Shown: piece by piece, positions 10,009-22,007 of the stretch
How the letters are laid out: every line of letters begins with the position of its first letter
Position numbering within the stretch: position 1 is the first letter of the stretch
Made by a program: the position numbers and the translations under genes
NCBI RefSeq assembly: GCF_000275845.1
Contig: NW_006766890.1
Coordinates: forward strand, 375,042-439,041
Source: Dichomitus squalens LYAD-421 SS1
Lineage: Eukaryota > Basidiomycota > Agaricomycetes > Polyporales > Polyporaceae
DNA: 64,000 nt
Direction: 5' to 3'
Notes under the pieces: generated by a model
Told to the model about the DNA's origin: nothing
The model's database searches: none
Seen by the model: the letters and a program-made list of their open reading frames with translations, nothing else

Positions 10009-13000
10009 TCAATAACGCCCGCCACGTCCACGGCCGCGGTTGTTGTGACCGCCTCTCGAGTTCCCGTAGCCGCCACCGCCTCCACCACCGTAGCCGTTGC
10101 TCTGCTGGTTGCCACCATAGCCGTAGTTTCCACCAGCAGTGTACCCAGCCTGGCCACCATAGCCCCCGCCTGGATTGTATCCTCCCTGGCCATATCCGCC
10201 ACCGCCTTGATTGTAGTTGTTGCCGCCGCCGCCATAGCCGCCATAGCCTCCTCCTCGCCCTCCGCCACCGTATCCTCCTCCTTGGTTGCCGTAGCCTCCA
10301 GGAGGTCCGTTGGTGTAGGCAGCGCCGCCACCACCGTAGTTACCCCGTCCGCCGCCACGACCACCACGCGAGGGTGAAGTAAAGTCGTTGTACTGGCCTC
10401 TGGAGCTGTTAGACGACGGCTGCTGGTAACCTCCACGGCCACGCTGGTAGGACTGATATGCTTGGTATGACTGCTGTTGCTGGTAGCCGCCGTTAATGTA
10501 CGATGCTTGCTGCTGGTACGGCTGATATGATCCGCCGTTCTGGTACCTGTCCTCACCACCACCGGGACGGAAGCCACGGCTCTGATTGTTATACCCGCCG
10601 TAATTGTCACGGCCGCCACGTTCAGAATGGAAGCCGCCTCGCCCGCGACCACGACCGCGCTCGGGACCGCCTCGTCTAGCCACCTCGAGATCGTGAGCAT
10701 TGAGAACCGGCTGCGGCCGTCGAACACCAGGGAGCAATATCGAGCGATGAGGTGTTAACTGCTTCGGGAAGAAGTAGAAGGCCGACAGCGAACGGTCATT
10801 CTTGATATTCGGAAGGTCCTGAGAAGGCAGTGGCGAGAAGTACGTCGAGTCTGGTATACAATCCGGGTTAGGGAGCAGAGATCCATTGATACCCTTGCTA
10901 AGTTTCGGATTGATCGGCAATGGCTGCAGTCGCGGATCAGCACAAGATAGCTAGTAGATGAGATGATACGAACCTCATCTTTCTTGCGCTTGCCATACAA
11001 CGCCTCCAACGTCGGGTACAAGGCGTGCGCTTCGTAGACGAAGAGGAAGTTGTTGCCCCATTGGTTCCGCCGTTTCTCGTCGTCAGAAAGGTTCGGATAC
11101 CTGGGGCCCATCGCATCTAATAAACGTTTCTCGTCGATGAAGGGCAGCAACGCGACACCTTGCCATGCCATGCGCTTGCCGTTCATATCAATCTGGAACG
11201 TGGAAGGATAAAAGTCAATGATTGGCGACGTGTCCTCGGTCATAAGATCGTGGAATGTTGCCGGAATGTGCGATCGACTATGGACCCAGACCCAGACGGT
11301 GAGCGATGTTGCACATAAAAGGAGGTGCGCTCGAAGACATCGTACCTTGAGGCAGGGAAAACGCCCATGAGTTGCTCGAAGGGCTTGAAGGGTTGGCCGA
11401 GCGTGAAGTCGATGTCCATCTTGTCGAGATCCTCGAAATCGGCGGCGAATGGTGCGAAGTGGAAGGGGTAGTACCAATGCCACGACGGCGTCTGTTGACG
11501 GAACGTCAGGTCGCGTTGTATACGGGATGACCATCGCACTCACTCCTTGGTAGTAATACTGTAGCACCCACGCCATGCCTTCGATGTAGCTCTTCGTGAC
11601 CCTAGGTAGATCCAGATCCGCTCAGCCTTATATCGCCTCGTGCACGCAGCAAGACACTCACTGCTTCCTAAACTCTTTATCACTGTACTCCGCGCCGAAC
11701 TTTTGGGAGTAGTACCGCTCTCTGTAGCCCGGTTCCCACAATCTAGCAGGCCGAGAAGTTAATCGAAGTGCTTCTTTCACGCAAGCGACAGATGCACGCA
11801 CTTCACCTGATCTTCTTGATCCACAGTGCCGTCAGGATTCACCTTCAGGACATACGACGTCTCCGCCTCCGCGGGCGCGTCGTCATCATCCGAAGGGCCG
11901 AGGTCCTCCGGATCCTCAGCGTCTTCTGCCTCGACCTCGTCGATACTGCGCTTCACACCATGCAATTCGGTCTCGATAGCGTCGGTCATGAAGGAGTCCT
12001 CGGCCCCGGCAGGAATCTCCTCGCCATCGACATCATCGGTGCCGTCCTCAACCGGAGGCACAGGCTCGACAGACATAGGAGTTTCAAAGACAGTCGTACT
12101 CGAAGAGACAGGTGTCATGCCACCCAGGCCGGGGATATCGGCATCGTCGGTAGTGGTCACTGTCGCAGTGATAGTCGCATCCGGAGCACTCGATGGCTCT
12201 CTAGCAGGGGCACTCGCAGCAACAGGGGGAGGAGGAGCAGAGTTCGCAGTAGTGGATGATTTTGTCGCAGACTTCGAAGGTTTTAATGGTATGAGGGAAG
12301 CCATCTCGGCCTTGAGCATCTCAGCCGCACTCATGTTTGCTAAACGAATTGCGGCTCGGTTCGCAACAACGTCACGGTTCGATCCCGCCAACGCCAGAGA
12401 AGCGGTAGGTGTGTGCGTATCAGTGTCCGCATTCTTTGGGCCACCCAAGCCAATGCTATCGGCCTTTGCAGCGAAGTCAGGACGAGGCGGGAGTGATCCA
12501 GGTGCAACAGGAGCAACAGTGAGATTCAGTGACGGGGAGGGACCAGCAGAGGCGCCATTGGATCCCGTCTCCTTCTCAATCTTGCGTCGCTTCGCATTCT
12601 GATCCTGTCTCTCCTCAGCTGGATACATGCAGTGTCAGTTTCAAGCAGGTTATGTCGGAACAACAGTACTCACCTTCTCGTCTTCGCCGGAATATTTCGT
12701 CTTCACGCCTCGCAAGCCCCTCAAGAATGATCTGGGCCCTCGACAACTCTAACTGACCATGGTTGGTGATGTAGCCACCCATGCGCGGCAACTCAGTGCG
12801 CCAGATCTTCAGTAGAGTATCAATAGCGCCTTCACGAATCTCAAGGGATGGAAGATGAGGCAGGAAATCATTTCCGACGAAGAAGATGAGGAGAACCCAG
12901 TCATCTATGGCCTGTTCGAAGTTGAACGGGAACGGTACATTCGGCACGTTCAACTCTGCTTCAAGATATTCTCGTAAGATCGCGACATCGAGGAATATGA

Positions 13001-14340
13001 ATGGCTTCTTCTCTGGCGGAGTCTTCTTAATCTCCGCCTTTGTCCCGGTACATTGCGCGGCGTAGTGCCCTTCTTGACCGCAAATACGACACGCGGTACG
13101 ACTGCCCTCTTGGTGGAAGACATCCTCACGCAGGACTCGGAAGTGAGGCTCATGAGTGGCAAGTGAGAGCATGATGAGGTCCGCATCCTAGCAACGGCGT
13201 AAGCAGAAAGAAGATACCCAAGTGGATGCCACATACTAAACCATAAATGACGTGGTGGGTGTTAGGGTCATGACCAGGGTTGCTCCGCTGGCGCCGGATG
13301 AAGTCCATGATTTTGTGTTCTCCCTCACCGGGAACACTCGCGTCGGATATTATTACTTGAACCTGTGATTGTTAGAGATGAGACGATGAGCTATAAGTAA
13401 CAAGAGATTAGACACGACGACGTACGTCTTTCCAGCCAGGGTCCGTGTTCATCTTGTACACGACCCAATATCGAAGAGAGCTCGCGAGCAAGTCCATGAA
13501 CGGCGTGCCAGGAGTAATCGCATTACTGTCCCAAGCCTTCTTGTTCTTCTCTTCCTCGCTGAGGGTTTTGCCCATGGCTACACCGTTTGCTTGTTGGTCG
13601 CAGAAACTTGCTTCAAAGATCAAGAAGCGACGCACCTTCCCACATGGCTATTGACTCCTTGCGAGCTTCCTCCTTCTCCTTGGCTTCTTGGGCGGAACGG
13701 AAACGACGAGATCGTTGCTGGTTCATCTTGGCGCGGGGAGCGACACCATCTGGGAGAGGTCAGCCACGAACGAAACGTACGACAAGGCAACTCACCGATG
13801 GCCATGAAGAGAAGCTTACGAGGTCGTACCATGTTCACAACACGCTCAGTGTAGCTGAAGATCTCAATCATCATTTCCTCTTCAGTTTCCGGTGCAGGCT
13901 GCAGCGAGGGAATAGATGCTCAGCCCAACGGCGTATGTCGACAAAAGGGAACTGAGATCATACCTTGCCCTCTGGGTGCGTGCATGGATGAACCTGACTC
14001 AGAAGTGAGCGACGGAGCAAGAGTATATTGACATAAAAGGACTCACAATACCGTTCATATCGAGATAAAGGCTGTCGAACTCGACACCATTGGGGTTTGG
14101 ATCGGCTATATTGACAGGTACGGCGACTTCATTGCCTTCGGTGTCGGGTATTGTGGCTTGCTCTGCCTCTATAACAGGAAGAACTGATGTGGAGAGTCAA
14201 TAGACAGCATTCGGGACAGGAGTATTATGAACCCACTAATTTTAGGGTACTTTTTGCTGAGCCAACGAAATAGTGCCGGAACACCCTGTGCGTATCCGTC
14301 AACGCGCCATACGCAGCTAGACAATAACACAACGTACCAT
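10009..14340 (-). CDS. RAT1: 5'-3' exoribonuclease 2 (Rat1/Xrn2/Dhp1)
   Basis: Nuclear exoribonuclease for Pol II termination and for rRNA/snoRNA 5' trimming; 1193 residues. Exons: 10009-10923, 10974-11277, 11346-11491, 11544-11601, 11662-11742, 11802-12618, 12674-13187, 13237-13362, 13426-13610, 13636-13749, 13796-13898, 13964-13993, 14047-14183, 14237-14285, 14338-14340 (3582 nt in frame). It begins [15 protein letters not shown], then has [12 protein letters not shown], the conserved [11 protein letters not shown] and [14 protein letters not shown] blocks, and a CCHC knuckle at C282-C285-H290-C295 typical of Rat1 rather than Xrn1. The [10 protein letters not shown] and [15 protein letters not shown] blocks follow. 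Residues about 975-1193 are an RGG/GGY-rich tail. The first coding exon is the ATG alone. Head-to-head with GCD2. Confidence 0.95.
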
Positions 14341-14647
14341 GACTATCCTCTAAAAGACACGGGGATATGTTCTGGCAAAGAATGTGTAGCAGGAGAGAGG
14401 TCCTGCAGCAGAGATGGCGGCAGGAGGGAAAGACACTGACAGCATCGAGTGGCCGTGGTGGAGACGCCACGGTGACCCTCAGGTAAGCGAGGGGTCAGGC
14501 GCCCGGACCGCAGGGGCAGGTAAGCGCTCGTGAGCCTGACTCGATCCAAAAGCGAAACTCGCGTGCAGTAACGCCTCAGAGACTCCATCTGCCCTCCGCG
14601 ACTTCGGAGATCGCTCTTTGCACCCTCACAAAAAAACTCGTGCGACA
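14341..14647. promoter_or_regulatory. Divergent promoter RAT1/GCD2
   Basis: 307 bases between the two start codons. No distinct motif is obvious beyond the shared position. It presumably drives both genes, given that the neighbours leave no other room. Confidence 0.45.
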
Positions 14648-16514
14648 ATGGCACCTGCCCCGACACTAGACGTGCATCCTGTAAACGGACCCCCAGCAGG
14701 AGAGCCCTCTGCCGGGCAGAAGTCCCAGAAGCAGATGCAAGTCTTCGATAAAGATCTTCACCTGTTCATGCGCTCGGGCTAACGACTAGACATCTCAGGA
14801 CAAAGGCTGAACGTCGCGAGCTTCAGGAGAAGCAGCGAGCCGCCAAGGCCGCAAAGGCCGCAGCGAACGCTCCAAATGGGAAGCTAGGAGGCAAGGCTGC
14901 AAAAGAGCTCTCCGCCCTCGCGGGTGCTCCGAGTAAGAAGACAGGGCGTCCGTCAGATGCTGCATCCAAACCTCCACTCCCTGGTCTAGTGAAGGCAGCG
15001 CAGGCCAAGGCAGGCCAAGCATCCCTGGCGGACCAGAGTGCGAGGAACCAGGCTCGCGGCCTTCTGATCTTCTCGCACTTCGGCTTGCCGAAACCCGTCA
15101 GCGCCGCGAAGGGCGATATCCATCCCGCAATTGCTAGACTCGCTCTCCAGTTCTCCACATTCAAGATCACTGGTGCAAATGCGCGGTGTATAGCTACTTT
15201 GACCGCATTCAAGACAGTGCGTACCTCCATAACTTCCTTGAATCTGCAAGGTCCCAAGAATGTATCAGGTTATCCAAGATTATGTCACACCGCAGAACAA
15301 CACCCTTTCTCGTCATCTCATGACATATCTCTCGCCACAAATCAGCCATCTCGTCGCAGCCCGGCCAATGTCTGTCACCATGGGCAACGCTATCCGGCAA
15401 TTGAAACTGGACATCAGCGGTTCAGACATTGACCTTCCAGAACAAGACGTGAGTCAATATATCATCTTCGCTGGCTCTTTACTGTGTCTTGCAGCGCATG
15501 TCGTGTACGGTGGTGTCGACAGCGCGAAGTCATGCCTTCACCGTGTTCTCTGCACAACTCATCGTTGGGATTGCAAACCATTGGGGGCTGCTTCCAGCAG
15601 CTCTTCCTGAAATGTCGATCGCCGGTCTCCAGAAGGTTTGCTCAATAATTTGATTTCAGGCGAAAGACGTTCTATTCCGGAAGATCGATACATACATCCG
15701 AGAGAGAATCATCATCGCAGATCAGGTCATCCAGGAGACAGCTGGTAACAAGATCAAGGACGGTGATATAGTCCTCACATACGCCCGGTACGCTGCTCTT
15801 CGGTCTCATCTGGTGCCCTGACCTCATTTCCATCACTCGATAGGTCATCAGTAGTCGAGAAAGTCCTGCTTGAAGCTCATGCCTCTGGTCGGGAATTTTC
15901 CGTGATCGTCGTGGACTCAAGACCAATGTTAGAAGGTGAGTCTAGCTTTTACGCCGCCTATTCCGTCATAACTGATTTCATCATCACAGGAAAGAGATTA
16001 CTTGCCGTTCTGTCTGAAGCGGGCATACAATGCACATACCTGTTGCTCCCCGCTCTGGGTTCCGTCATAAGCGAAGTCTCCGTCGTCCTTGTCGGTGCAC
16101 ATTCAATACACACCAACGGAGCCGTCTACTCTCGAGCCGGCACCGCGCTCGTCGCGATGATGGCGAAACGACACTCCGTGCCGGTGGTTGTATGCTGCGA
16201 AACATACAAGTTCTCTGAGAACATACAATTGGACAGTTTCACGAAGAACGAGCTGGGTGAGCCAAGATATCTACCATTCATGATATCCGTTCCTGACGAC
16301 AGTCCTTAAAGCCCCACTTGGCGACCTATTCTCGTCCTTCCCCAACAACAAGCCCCGCGAATATCTTACACTCGAGAACCAGCCGCACCTAGAGATTCTA
16401 AACCCTCTGTACGACCTCACACCGCCGTCTTGCATCACCGCTGTGGTGACCGAGGTCGGCGTGATCCCTCCCAACGCTATCAGCTCAATACCGGTCGCCC
16501 TCGGCCGACTCTAG
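14648..16514 (+). CDS. GCD2: Translation initiation factor eIF2B subunit delta
   Basis: Subunit of the eIF2 guanine-nucleotide exchange factor; 461 residues. Exons: 14648-14736, 14799-15216, 15269-15448, 15660-15787, 15844-15935, 15990-16256, 16303-16514 (1386 nt in frame). An N-terminal lysine-rich extension leads to KAERRELQEKQRAAKAAKA, typical of eIF2B-delta. The C-terminal Rossmann-like regulatory domain has GDIVLTYARSSVVEKVLLEA, VVDSRPMLEGKRLL, LVGAHSIHTNGAVYSRAGTA and VVCCETYKFSENIQLDSFTKNE blocks. It ends with YDLTPPSCITAVVTEVGVIP. Intron 1 is best read as a GC-AG intron (donor GCAAGT at 14737). The 211-nt third intron is unusually long for this gene. The 46-nt last intron is short but keeps phase. 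Confidence 0.92.
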
Positions 16515-16911
16515 TGACCAGGCCACGTTTCTCATCCGCTCGTCGTGTCATGTTATGATGTCCCATGCTCCATGTCCGTGCACATCGACTCATTCCGCTA
16601 CGCATTCGCATCGCAATCCCGCGCTACCCGCACTCGCACGCCTCTTACAACGTGACTTATACTGTATCGGTTGCCCGTTTCCATTCTCTCGATTCTCGTC
16701 GTTGCTCGTCGCTCGCACCCCAGCTTAGGTACAATAGTGGACAGAGGTCGTCATTACGTAGTCATAAAGCGTTTGTATATCTTTCATGTGTAGTGATAGC
16801 GTCGAAGCAACCAAATACTGTATCCCTCTCACGCGCACAAACACGGAAAAGCAGAGAGCACGGGCGTGTGAGATTAGTATAAAAGTATACGCTTAAAACA
16901 CATGAGAGCAA
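16515..16911. other. Convergent intergenic region
   Basis: 397 bases between the stops of GCD2 and the MTP18-like gene. AT-richer toward the right; presumably two 3' UTRs. No gene or RNA recognised. Confidence 0.5.
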
Positions 16912-17722
16912 TTAGAGTTCCGGCTTGCCCGGTCCTTGGCTGGAACGTGCGAGCTGTTTCTCTATCCAGTCGAACGCGATGTCAGTGGCATGCTCGACAG
17001 GCTTGTCAAACAGGTACGGAAGCACTGGGACGATAGCGAGTCCGGTCGCGGTGGGCCCCCACGTTCGGACGCGCGGGTTTTGCACGTTGGCGAACGCCTT
17101 CTTCGCCTGCTTGACGGCCGTGTGGATCGTGAAAGCGGGTAGCGCCCTGAAGACGGAGTCAAACTGATGAACACACGAGCAGCGACGATCTTCCGGGGCG
17201 CACGTACATCGACGCGATGGATTGGAACACGGAACGTTTGGCCGCGATGAAGCCCAGACGTGCTGGCTCCGAGAAATGTGCGGCTTCGAGCGCGGTGGGC
17301 CCGCGCCGGTGCGCTTTGTAGGTTTCGTAGCCAACATCACTGATTGGAGGGGGAAAGAAGGAGACACATATAAGTGGTCGCAGCTAGAGACACCAGAAGC
17401 ACATGGTGCGTTGCTCACCTGGCGAGGTATATCCACGAGATGCCATAGGCTGCGGTTACAACAGCAGGGTGGACGACGGGACGGAAGGCTTCGCCAACGT
17501 CACTGGTCTGGCGTAAACCTCTATCGATAGTCAGAACGACGCGGATCGGTGCAGACTCACATATGCGATGTATCGGTGGCCCGCGCGTAGGGCCGTCCTC
17601 AGGCGCGCGCCATAGGCCATATATCGCGCGGCAGAGTCGGTGGAATCAGCATCCTTGTCGGAGAGGTCCTCGAGCTTGTCCTCGAGCTTGTCTACGACCT
17701 GGTCCTTGAGCGGCTGGGACAT
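16912..17722 (-). CDS. MTP18/MTFP1-like mitochondrial fission process protein
   Basis: 205-residue inner mitochondrial membrane protein. Exons: 16912-17146, 17208-17339, 17419-17507, 17561-17722 (618 nt in frame). It starts with a charged acidic stretch, then ARYMAYGARLRTALRAGHRYIAY and TSDVGEAFRPVVHPAVVTAA, the characteristic MTP18 segment. The family block with DVGYETYKAHRRG and a C-terminal half with PTATGLAIVPVLPYLFDKPVEHA follow. Family members span the inner membrane several times and influence mitochondrial fission and inner-membrane coupling. Head-to-head with the FHA-forkhead gene, 258 bp between starts. Confidence 0.88.
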
Positions 17723-17980
17723 GGTAGAGCGGGAAAAGAGACGATCGCGCGGGTCAGGTGGACAAGGGACGGATAGGAGAAGGTGGAACAGACAAGAGTG
17801 TGGCCGGTGGACGCGCGGTGCGGGCTGCCGCGGAGACTCGGGAGACGGCGGAAGACAAGACACGCCCATATCCGGCGGGCGGCAACGGCCGGGGCCAAGC
17901 AGACGCGCATGACTGGGGCCGGATTGTTTCTGCGACCGTCGAGTCGAACGTGTCCGGTCACCTCTCCGCCAACGCCCGCC

Positions 17981-20115
17981 ATGGCCACAGTCATCGCCCG
18001 TTCCCAAGATACCCCCCAGCCTGTCGTCTCTCCGCCCCCGGAGGCTACTGAGGCTCTCCCAGACAAGATCAGCGCGTACTACAGCCTTGTCTTTCCCAAC
18101 TTCACCTACTATCTCCAGACACTCACTGTCACCATCGGCCGGCGGTGTGTTCCTGTGAATACTGCCTCAACCTCTGATAATCCTCAAGTGGACGTGGACC
18201 TCGGTCCGCTCAAGAGCGTGTCGCGCTTGCATGCGAAGATAGAGTACGACGAGGACGAGGAGCGCTTTGTTCTCCTTGTCATCGGCCGGAACGGCGCGTG
18301 GGTGGATGGTGTCTGGTCAGGAAGTGGTAGCAAAGTCCCCCTGGGCGACAGGTGCGTTGGCCAGCTCTCGCTTTGAAGCTAAACTTACGCAGCACGCGCA
18401 CAGGTCGCAGATACAGATTGCCTCGCGGACTTTCCATTTCATCCTGCCACCTCCAGCACCCCCGGAGGACTCGCCCTCGCCTAGCTCTCAGTCCTCAGGT
18501 AACCGAGCACGTTCCCCTTCTGTCGATATCACCACATACTCCCCACCATCCTCATTGCCTTCCGAGTCGCCACCCCCTGTGCACGTTCCCACCGCAGCCG
18601 TCAAGATACCACCCTTGCCGGAGAGCGCACTGCCGAATTCGAACGCAATTCCGCACAAGGCGAATTCGAAGAAGCGCAAGAAGCCCGATGCCCCGTCGCC
18701 CCCACTAGCAGCTCCCGAGGTTATGCCATCGAAGCCACAACTAACCTATGCACAATTATGTTATCGCGCTATCAAGGCTCTTGGTGGCAAGGCCTCCTTG
18801 CAGGAGATCTGCCAGTGGATCAAAGATACTCACGATTGGTACAAGTACTGTAGCAAGGATTGGGAGGTGAGATTGCTTCTGTGCTTATCGTTCGAGTGCA
18901 TTCGGCAGCTGCATGTGCTCTTATGCATCCATTGACGTCACTTTGTTTTAGAGCTCAGTCCGGCACAATCTATCGTCTAATCCTGGCTTCAAGAAGCTTT
19001 TGCGCGGCAAGGACGAGAAGGGGAAAGGAGCGCTTTGGGGTGTGGATGAGGCGCACGAGCATGCATTCGAGGAGCTCGACGCGCGCAAGAACGCCGTCAT
19101 TGGCGGCACCAGTGGGAAGGATGGGAGGCTGAGCGGGAAGAAAGGCAAGGCTATTCCGCTAGAGCCCCCGCTGAGGCGAAGCATCAAGGGGGAACCCAAG
19201 GGCGCGCCATTGCCTCCTCCATTGACGTCTGCGCCGCTCGCCTTCAAGACTTCCAATCCCACCTACCTGCCGGGTTCTGCGTCCACATCTGCTTCTCCAG
19301 CACCACTCGCAGCCCCTCTACACCCGGCCGTGAAGGCGGAGCAGGTGCCTGTCGCGCACGTTCCTCCGCCTCCGCCTCAGCCCCAATTGTCACCTGCCCC
19401 AGCCGGGTCTCCGCCTCTCTCAGCGCCTTCGACGAATCCTGTTACGACTCGTGCCGCCTCGCCGCCACAAGCGTCACCACCTCCATCCGCATCCGGACCT
19501 TCCTCTGCAGCGCCGTTGTCTGCAATTCCGGCCTCTGTCCGCATCCCGATTGTAGTCGGCCCCGTCCCGGCGTCTCACAACCCAACCGGACCCGCTTCGC
19601 CACCGAAGCCTATCGTGCTTCACGAGAACACCCTTATCCTCAACCCCGAGATCTTCTCCCACTTGACGCCCCAGCACCTCCAAGACCTCGAAGCTCTCGG
19701 GGCGCAGAAGGCGCTCGAAATCCTACAGGCGTATATCGTGCGCTACTACAAGGAGAAGCTCAGGGCCGAGGGTGCTCGAGGTCGGGGCCGCGGGCGTCCT
19801 CGCCGTGGGCGTGGAGGAGCGACAGGGCGAGGATCGGCGCCTGCAGGGGCGTCCGTCCACCCTGAGACTACATCTTCCGGTCCGACTTCGACCTCTCTTC
19901 TCTCCCCCCAGGATTCGAAGGAAGCCTCTGGGACGCCCTCATCCACAACGGCGCCTCCTTCGAGTGCATCACGCGCTGCCCCTTCCGAATCCCCCGCCGA
20001 AGCTCCGTCGCCGATCGTCGTCGTCGACGATGACTCCTCTCCAGAACAGGCCGAGGAGCACATCGCGAAGCGCCGTCGCCTCGATGAGCCTGTCGTCGAT
20101 GTCATGACCATATAG
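17981..20115 (+). CDS. FHA-domain forkhead transcription factor
   Basis: Predicted nuclear transcription factor of 665 residues. Exons: 17981-18351, 18404-18866, 18952-20115. A forkhead-associated phosphothreonine-binding domain lies at about 30-145 (VSRLHAKIEYDEDEERF, GRNGAWVDG). A winged-helix forkhead domain lies at about 232-313 (LTYAQLCYRAIKALGGKASL, QEICQWIKDTHDWYKYC, then SSVRHNLSSNPGFKKL across an intron). The combination is that of yeast Fkh1/Fkh2, cell-cycle regulators, or of Fhl1. A long Pro/Ser-rich linker leads to a helical patch near residue 520 (HENTLILNPEIFSHLTPQHL) and an AT-hook-like RGRGRPRRGRGG near 553-568. Orthology to Fkh rather than Fhl1 is not certain. Confidence 0.9.
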
Positions 20116-20403
20116 AGCGTCCGCGTTGCGCGCCGCATATGAGCGACTCGCCCGTGGCGTCACATTGGTTCTCTCGCTCTCAATAGACTTGCTGCGTCCT
20201 ATCGGACCACCATCCATTCTGTAACATTATGCATATAGCCGATTCCGGAGCCACATTGTACTCATATTGAGCATCGTATCGTACATCGCTATAGTTCCGT
20301 CGTGTGTGGGGTAGCAGAGTAGTAGTAGGCTGTTGAATCATGGGGGGCGAGTGTTGCCGCTCAATGCTAGCCATTAACGAGTACCCCGGCCGACTTCTCT
20401 CGG
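20116..20403. other. Convergent intergenic region
   Basis: 288 bases between the forkhead stop and the stop of the minus-strand zinc-ribbon/TND gene. No feature recognised. Confidence 0.4.
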
Positions 20404-21895
20404 TCACCTGTCGTCCGCCTCCATTGCACCCGCCCTCCGCTCCGGCAACTTGCCTGGAAACCGTCCCTTCCAACATTCCAGCACCTTCCGTGCCAGGTCG
20501 CTCGGGCGGGTCTTCTGCCCAATTACGTTGGCGTGTGCGAGGCGCCTGACAGCGTGATAGAGTTGTGTCGACTGGGAAGCCGGGGTTAGTAAGTGGTTCT
20601 CCGAGACGCAGAAGGGAAGGCTTACCACAACAATGTTGTAGCTCATCAGGTCCTTCTCTTCCTCAATCTCTTTAATTGCTTCTATCATCTCCCTAAAGCG
20701 CTGCTCAACCACAGGGCGCTCTGGCTTCTCCTTAGCCTGATGGACTTTGAGGAAGCTGGAGATAGCAGAGATCCAGCGCCTTGCCCTCCGAACTGCAGGG
20801 TTGGTGGGGTCAAGAGGCTTGCCACCTAGATAGGGGTGTGAGTGTGTGTCAAACTGCCATTGTGGGCTATACACACTGGAGGTTGAGCATGTTGTGTCTG
20901 AATTTGAGGTTGGTGGTGGTGCAGGGAGATCCAGGAGCAGGGGAGGTGTGCCCCATTCTTCTTCTAATTGTTGTGGAGTGATTGAAGATGGCAGGGGTGA
21001 TGGGGTGTTTGAAGAAGGGGAGGGTAATGGCTCATTTGAAGAAGGGGGAGGGGCAGACTGGGCAGGGCATGATAGTGATGATGATGGAGAGGAGCTCTGA
21101 TGATAGTGATGATAGTGTTGTTGCAGGTGACGTAGTGATGTAGAGATGATGGCAGTCTGCACTTTGGTATCTAGTGAAGAGAAGCTGTTGTCCTCCAAGT
21201 GGATCTGCTGAGGTGAAGATGGAGCATACATCTCCAGCTTGACTCTCTGTGTTCCTTGTTGGTGAGACCTTGATTGAGATGGTATAGCCAGGTCTGGTGG
21301 ACTTGACGCTGTGTCCTGAAGAACAGCAGAAGATAACAACAAAGACTGCCCATGGGAAGAGGGAAGAGAAGGGAGTGGTGGTTGTGGTGGTGGTTGTGGT
21401 GGTTGATGTATAGTGGAAACCAAAGGAGGAGACTGTTGTTGAAGAGGTGATAGGATTTGTGTGGATGTTGGTGTAAAAAGTTGTTTAAGCATAGAGTGCA
21501 ATTGATGAACTGCAACCCAGTGGACATTGATATTGATATGTGGGGGATTGCTTAGTGGCTTTGCTAGCCAACCAGCTACTTGAATGTTGTAAATGGCAAT
21601 AGAAAGTGAACCATCTAATAAGTGGTTAAGTCAACATTATATTGCCTCCATCCACAGTAGACAAACCTTTATGTAAGACTGGTTCTCCAATGTGTATACC
21701 ACCACACATAGGACATATATGATACTGGGGCTTCTGATTATCTTGATAGTAAGGGTAAAAACGATGGCCAACAAGTTCAGGTGGACATATAGACTATAGA
21801 AAGTTTGTTAGTCCAGATGTCACCACTTATATCATGTGACATACAATGGGTATAGAGTGTATCTGGTGGTCTATGACTTCATTGATTGGCTGCAT
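20404..21895 (-). CDS. Orphan protein: zinc ribbon, P/Q/S-rich linker, TFIIS-N-like end
   Basis: Predicted 444-residue protein that I do not recognise as a whole. Exons: 20404-20571, 20626-21614, 21667-21793, 21845-21895 (1335 nt in frame). Residues about 17-60 contain CPPEL and, about 25 residues later, CPMCGG, a zinc-ribbon-like arrangement. A long low-complexity Pro/Gln/Ser/His region follows. The last roughly 115 residues form a basic helical domain (NPAVRRARRWISAISSFLK, then STQLYHAVRRLAHANV and DLARKVLECWKGRF) that resembles the TFIIS N-terminal/IBD helical bundle of transcription elongation factors. The first three quarters lie in AT-rich, low-complexity DNA, while the C-terminal domain has the GC content of the surrounding genome. 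This points to a chimera or very fast evolution. The 54-nt last intron has no stop and a length divisible by three. Confidence 0.6.
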
Positions 21896-21925
21896 GCTGG
21901 AATGATGGAGGAAGAGGGGGGAGAG

Positions 21926-21970
21926 GGGAGACAGGGAAGACAGGGGAGACAGGGGAGACAGAGGAGACAG
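21926..21970. repeat. Five tandem copies of a 9-mer
   Basis: Five contiguous units of GGGAGACAG, with one-base variants in the second (GGAAGACAG) and fifth (AGGAGACAG). On the minus strand this is a pyrimidine tract between the TATA-like box and the start codon of the zinc-ribbon/TND gene, so it probably lies in its leader. Confidence 0.9.
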
Positions 21971-21996
21971 GTGAGAGAAGTGGGTGGTGAGCTGGT

Positions 21997-22007
21997 CCTT
22001 ATATATG
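21997..22007 (-). promoter_or_regulatory. TATA-like box of the zinc-ribbon/TND gene
   Basis: The minus-strand sequence CATATATAAGG lies about 105 bases upstream of the ATG at 21895 and precedes the pyrimidine-rich repeat. Distance and sequence fit a core promoter; no experimental support is available. Confidence 0.4.

Noticed and set aside
9939..10727. 262-codon minus-strand Ala/Thr/Val-rich frame
   Set aside because: Out-of-phase reading of the RAT1 glycine/arginine-rich tail.
11826..12602. 258-codon plus-strand frame
   Set aside because: Antisense of RAT1 exon 11802-12618, which has clear conserved content on the minus strand.
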